Assembly (NCBI GenBank): GCA_001598975.1
Contig: BBXU01002814.1
Span: 1-61,072, forward strand
Direction: 5' to 3'
DNA from: Parachlorella kessleri
Lineage: Eukaryota; Chlorophyta; Trebouxiophyceae; Chlorellales; Chlorellaceae
Length of the DNA: 61,072 bases
This document shows, piece after piece, positions 57,501 to 61,072 of this stretch (within the stretch, counting starts at the first letter, position 1; each line of letters opens with the position of its first letter). Below the pieces are notes generated by a model. It saw only the letters and a program-made list of their open reading frames with translations, was not told the origin of the DNA and did not search any database. Both the position numbers and the translations under genes were made by a program.

Positions 57501-57572
57501 CAGCAGGAGCAGCGCTGACAGCAGAAGGAGATGCTGCTGCCCACAGCACCAGCCGGGGCTGCAATTTCCCAT
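51585..57572 (-). CDS. LRR receptor-like kinase with RAF/TKL-type kinase domain, copy B
   Basis: Tandem paralog of the kinase at 44295-50106 with the same 12-exon plan: 57572-56996, 56762-56686, 56268-56022, 55758-55651, 55256-55109, 54510-54225, 53883-53746, 53295-53011, 52689-52567, 52345-52265, 52134-51962, 51714-51585; 790 residues, intact. Signal peptide, LRRNT (GDWNGSDTSPCGWSGLQC), LRRs (VYLFNNKLTGSIP, IQLSNVGLSGTLSP), membrane span starting NTAVIAGVVAGTVGALG, then RRRRRYLVALGAGPPAG. Kinase motifs are the same, with VADFNLSK again. Differences cluster in the ectodomain, the linker (a polyserine run near 56090-56111) and the tail (TPRDGSSSVSAG versus TPRDASSSASPG). The frame runs upstream to an ATG at 57749, but MGNCSPGW at 57572 is the start shared with copy A. 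Both copies appear functional. Confidence 0.91.
51723..51780 (+). repeat. Short tandem duplication in the last intron of kinase B
   Basis: CATGGAAGGAAGAGGCCCAT occurs twice in succession within about 55 bp; copy A has a single diverged version. A second small direct repeat (CAGAGGAACCAGAGAGG) follows at about 51848-51890. Confidence 0.7.
55560..55590 (+). repeat. CA-rich microsatellite in a kinase B intron
   Basis: A run of ACACACACAC followed by C-rich sequence in the intron between exons 4 and 5 of kinase B. Copy A has a CACGCACGCAC-type run at the corresponding intron (about 48158-48182). Confidence 0.6.
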
Positions 57573-58265
57573 ATGACGCAAGCCTGCCAAGGGCGCCGTG
57601 GGAAGGGACTGCCAGGTCAATATGCACCCTCCTGCAAGGCAGCAGCAATAGTCAAACACCATGGTGCATGACAAAGGCAGAGCTGGGCAGTTCCCACTAC
57701 ACTGACCGCAGACATACCAAGTCAAATACCAGCCCACTACTATGCCCAATGCTGCTATGGGGCGACTAAGGGTGACGGATGCGCTAAGTCAGCACCGAAT
57801 TGCATAGTGATAACTGAACATCATGCGCGCAGTCGGCGCTTGGCTCAAGAGCCCTGGACGGGGGGGTCGGAAGCATGACTCCCACCGCCCACCAAGAATA
57901 CAGGCGTTCAGTAAAAATAGATTCCCGTGCATGTTCCACAAAGGCAGGTCTCAGTCAGACGCGGAACCTAGTGGCAGGCACTTACCCTCCGACACGCGGT
58001 ACGACAATCCCCAGATCTAAACACTTGCAAGTTTCAGAGAGCTAGTCCTGGAGAAGATTTGCAAACGTGTTTGCGCGTGGGGAAGACTGAGCAAAGCGTG
58101 GCCCAGCAGGGTCTGTCACCCTTGGAAGGCCTGGCCCTTGGCAAAGGCCTTGGACTGCGCAACTCGCCAAGACCAGCAGATAGCCAGAACTTCCAAGGTT
58201 CACAATGCAGCCTCAAGCTTGCTGTTTCCGTTTCCATCCCTGCTGCTGTGCTTCCGACTCTCACC
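57573..58265. promoter_or_regulatory. Divergent region between receptor kinase B and the secreted protein gene
   Basis: 693 bp between start codons pointing apart, nearly all within duplication copy B. It includes the 19 bp element at 58064-58082. No coding sequence seen. Confidence 0.45.
58064..58082 (+). promoter_or_regulatory. Conserved 19 bp element, copy B
   Basis: Same sequence as 50598-50616. It lies about 185 bp before the ATG of the secreted protein gene and about 490 bp before that of kinase B. Confidence 0.35.
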
Positions 58266-59264
58266 ATGGTCGTAAAGGTTGCCCTTGTCTGTTTGCTCCT
58301 GCTGCTCTGCAGCACAGGTGCATTAGCGCTGGATAGGAAGCTCCTTGGCACCCTCACCGTCAGTGCCACTAATGGAGTAACCTATGCTTGGCAAGGTTAG
58401 TTGCAGCCGAACCCCTGCTACCAGCCAGCCACCCACCCTCCTTGCCACCCTGCCTCCTGCCAACCTTGAGCTTGACTTTGGCTGCAGGCAAGGTTTCCAC
58501 TGACAAGGTTGTCACGACTGACCCCAGTGGGGAGAAGAAGGTCAGCACGGGCTATGCTACTGGCACCGCTCTTGGCGTCAACAGCTTGAGCTGCCTGAAG
58601 AGCGGCGCCAACTGTGACAAGCCCACCGCCACCGTGGACACCGCTGTGCTGAAGACCCAGGGAGCGGCCACCGGCCTCACAGCTACGGCAGACGCAGCTG
58701 CCACCGTGAGTGCTCACTCTTGTCGGGCCATTCCAGCTCTGCCTTTCACTCGAAAGTGCTGCCTGCTGGGCATGCTGAGGTGCCCAACCCCAGCTGCTGA
58801 CCAGTCATCCTGTTGGGCGTGGTGTGCAGGGCAACAAGCTCACGCGTGCCACCACACACACTGGCTCCAAGGACGTTGCCGTCAACCCCTCCGGCAAGAC
58901 CTCGGCGACCGCCGCCTACAAGGGCTCCTCCTCCTCCACACAGATCAATGGCAGGCCAGCCTCGGCCTCATCTTCTGGCCAGGCAAGCAAGCAGCAAGCC
59001 TGCATGCGAGGCCAGCCAGCTTGCCACTGTGCCTTTCTACCTGGGGATAATTGGATCTCATGCTTTCGTGGCCTGGGAGGGTGGACTGGCGTGTCCTCAG
59101 GGTGTGATGTCCAACCTGTCCGCCTGCTGCATATGCAGGCCAATGCTTTTGCCGGCTTCCTTGCTGCGCTGGCCACTGCAACAGGCAACGCTGCCGCCAA
59201 CCCTACCGGTTCTGGGCACACCAAGAGTAATGTTGATGTCAAGACCTCCACTAACACTCCTTAG
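58266..59264 (+). CDS. Small secreted Thr/Ala/Ser/Gly-rich protein, unknown function
   Basis: I do not recognise a family. Four exons: 58266-58395, 58488-58705, 58830-58982, 59139-59264; 208 residues. A clear signal peptide (KVALVCLLLLLCSTGALA) precedes LDRKLLGTLTVSATNG. The mature part is rich in Thr, Ala, Ser, Gly and Lys, has two cysteines close together (SCLKSGANC), and shows a weak internal repeat: TTDPSGEKKVSTGYATG resembles AVNPSGKTSATAAYKG. Low hydrophobicity and the composition suggest an extracellular or wall protein, which is inference. The third intron has a GC donor (CAG then GCAAGC); left in, it stays open and in frame. TGTAA lies at 59321-59325, 57 bp past the stop. The promoter lies inside duplication copy B. 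Confidence 0.75.
58983..59138 (+). other. GC-AG intron, 156 bp, in frame without a stop
   Basis: Donor CAG followed by GCAAGC, acceptor ATGCAG. The length is a multiple of three and the frame stays open through it, so retention would add 52 residues including five cysteines to the secreted protein. Confidence 0.65.
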
Positions 59265-60036
59265 TCACTTTCAACCAATTTGGACAGCAAGGTCTCACAC
59301 CATGCGATAGCTGTAGTAGTTGTAAAACAGTGCGCAGGTAGGGGCCAGCTGTGCGTCCACATTGCCGGGCACTCATAGTACACTATCTAGGAACCTTTCC
59401 GCTGCTGTGAATCTTTGTGCAAGGATGAGAACTACTCATAATCCCTACTTCTTGACTATGCCAGCATGAAAATGACTTACTCAAACTCCCTATCACTGCT
59501 TTGATTGTCTGCGTCCTTGTAACGCACGTTTTACAACTGAAGCAAACCATTACACTGCATCACTTACACTGTTGTCCATGGTCTGTATGGCTAGACAAAC
59601 ATCCATTTTTCCAAGTGCGACCCACTGGGCTGGCAGCGCATGGTAGTGCTGCACTTGCACGGCTGTATACACAGCTGTATGGTACAGATGCGCCGAGCTA
59701 AACCTTGCAACGCCAACAGACCCGCTCATTTACACAACCTCATTGCACAAGATTGAAAGTGAAGCACACGCTGCGCAGCTATGGCTGGGCGGCAAGGCCT
59801 GGGCTTACATATCATTCCCTCTCAGTCAAACACAGTCATGCTGGCATGTAAGCCGTCATACAAGCCATCATGAAAGGTATGCTACAGAATGTCGTAGTTA
59901 TGGTCGCCTTGGCAGTGCATTGCTGCCCCGTCGGCACCCACTACCCGCCCTTATGGCTGGCTCCCTGCACCACTCCAAGACAGACCTGCTGGCAAAGCAG
60001 ACATACATCCTCCAACATTCCCGCTGTGCTATACAC
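59265..60036. other. Convergent 3' region of the secreted protein and the right-edge gene
   Basis: 772 bp. After the TGTAA at 59321 I see no gene; the short frames on both strands have no family features. A minus-strand TGTAA near 59805-59809 could end the right-edge gene. Confidence 0.45.
59321..59325 (+). terminator. TGTAA poly(A) signal of the secreted protein gene
   Basis: TGTAA 57 bp after the stop codon. Confidence 0.6.
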
Positions 60037-61072
60037 CTAGCCTTCTTGCCTGGGACTCCCGTTGATTACTGCCTGGGCGGGAGGAGACCATCCCGGGGGC
60101 TGACTTGCAAGAGGCCCTGCTGCTTCCCGCTGCGGTGCTGCTAGAGGCGACTCTGGCAGCGGTGCTGGTATTGGTGCTGCCAGGAGCTGCACGGTATTTG
60201 CTGAAGGGGAGGGCTGGGTAGCGTCGAGCAGTAGTGCGGCCGGGGGCGAGGGTGGTGCAGTCCAGCTGGGATCGGGAGGGAGCACCTGCACGCGACTTGG
60301 CTAGTTGTCTTATGCCCCCATATAACACCGCTTGCACGTCCCGCAGGCACCAGTTGACCAAGCAAGAACATACAGCATGCAAACACTGGCCACGTCCGAC
60401 ATTAGACGCACGCAGCTTGCCCAACCCCGCTGTGTGGCGGGTGCATATGCCAACCTTGTGATGCACATGTGTCCTCTGTACAGCGCACTGTACCGCGCAC
60501 TCTTAAGCCCAGCTGGACAAGGCGGCTGTACGCCCCCAGGAGGACAGCCTGCCTCCGCTGGCCAACTGCACAGTCCCGGACTTGCTGGTAAGTTCACCCA
60601 CCGTATTGATGAGGAATGCAACGACATTGCCAGAGCAAGAGGCCACCTGTGACGGCAGCACTGTGGCCACCTGGCGGCTGGTTGCTGAAAGCTTGACGAT
60701 GTCGCTTGAGTTGTCAACCTGAATGGGACGTGCCCGCTGTCAGAAAGGGGTAGTGGCTACTGTGGAAACAAGGTGCTCATGCCACCTGAAGTCTGTGGCA
60801 AGCTTGACAGTGACGTGTTCCCCAGTAGGAACGAGGAAGCCTAGCTAGTCCCCCACGAGGCATTCAATACTCGGCCCCTGCTAGCTGGCTACGATCTTGC
60901 ATACCTTCAGTGGCTGTTTGTTGTAAAGAGTAGTAAGCTCTGACTCATAACCCATGCCCTCCAGCTCCGCATAGGACAGGTTACGCCCTGCCACTACATG
61001 GTTCTGCAGGCAGAGAGGGTCACGCTTTGGGTCACCGTCCATGGAAGGGCGCATCGCCGGGGAGCGTGCCCC
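60037..61072 (-). CDS. 3' part of an unrecognised gene, cut by the right edge
   Basis: Three segments look like exons. 61003-60905 reads NHVVAGRNLSYAELEGMGYE and on to LYNKQPLK, with AG and GT borders and phase 0 at both ends. 60718-60602 reads VDNSSDIVKLSATSRQVATV, then LPSQVASCSGNVVAFLINT, also phase 0. A Pro/Ala-rich last segment, 60285-60037, ends SPRQEG and a stop. The exon order is consistent, but another short exon may lie between the first two (about 60829-60775, with HVTVKLATDF). Exons continue beyond the window. I cannot assign a family; the alternation of small hydrophobic and polar residues in the second exon suggests a beta-rich domain. The Pro/Ala-rich end could be a linker or tail. 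Confidence 0.4.

Larger units (their letters stand above)
50757..58237 (-). repeat. Tandem segmental duplication, copy B
   Basis: About 7.5 kb, direct repeat of 43466-50756. Its right end lies about 28 bp before the ATG of gene 12, and the left end of copy A lies about 67 bp before the ATG of ALG9. Confidence 0.9.

Noticed and set aside
57573..57749. Longer N-terminus for receptor kinase B (MGIVVGWYL…)
   Set aside because: Copy A has no equivalent and MGNCSPGW followed by the signal-peptide core is common to both.
43466..58237. Mobile element as the cause of the 7 kb repeat
   Set aside because: No transposase, terminal inverted repeats or target-site duplication; the repeat is a head-to-tail tandem of one ordinary gene.

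Overview
The window is nuclear DNA of a green alga, most likely a trebouxiophyte or other core chlorophyte. The evidence is dense spliceosomal introns of roughly 100-350 bp, GC-rich exons with many CAG/CTG runs, plant/algal-type gene families, and TGTAA (the chlorophyte-type poly(A) signal) shortly after several stop codons. I rebuilt the gene models by joining exons by hand; nearly every junction is GT-AG and keeps the frame. No tRNA, rRNA, CRISPR array, transposase or retroelement was recognised.

Layout: (1) 1-6608, minus, a GAF-PAS-TKL kinase with a myristoylation/palmitoylation-type N-terminus, cut by the left edge. (2) 7054-8623, plus, a HAD-type phosphatidylglycerophosphate phosphatase (GEP4/PGPP1 family). 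(3) 8985-9483, minus, a 91-residue DUF2256 zinc-ribbon-like protein. (4) 9751-21216, plus, a complete 28-exon ASPM (abnormal spindle) gene of about 2,048 residues with a large IQ-repeat array. (5) 21654-27430, minus, WDR48/UAF1. (6) 27989-33398, plus, a SAPS-domain PP6/SIT4 regulatory subunit. (7) 34055-35478, minus, a CX5R protein phosphatase. (8) 36189-39255, plus, a ZIF1-like major facilitator transporter. (9) 39783-43399, minus, the ALG9 mannosyltransferase. (10, 11) 44295-50106 and 51585-57572, both minus, two tandem receptor-like kinases (signal peptide, LRRs, one membrane span, RAF/TKL-type kinase with DFN in place of DFG). (12) 58266-59264, plus, a small secreted Thr/Ala/Ser/Gly-rich protein of unknown function. 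(13) 60037-61072, minus, the 3' part of an unrecognised gene.

Genes 1-9 alternate strand without exception, so each gene shares a divergent start region with one neighbour and a convergent end with the other. The order is broken only by the receptor-kinase pair. That pair lies in a 7.3-7.5 kb tandem duplication whose ends fall within about 70 bp of the ALG9 start codon and about 30 bp of the gene 12 start codon, so the entire interval between those two genes was duplicated.

The genes are mostly housekeeping: spindle organisation (ASPM), phosphatase and deubiquitinase regulation (SAPS, WDR48), lipid and glycan synthesis (PGP phosphatase, ALG9) and metal or organic-ion transport. The less conventional content is signalling: a lipid-anchored sensor kinase and duplicated LRR receptors that use a RAF-like kinase domain rather than the land-plant RLK/Pelle type.
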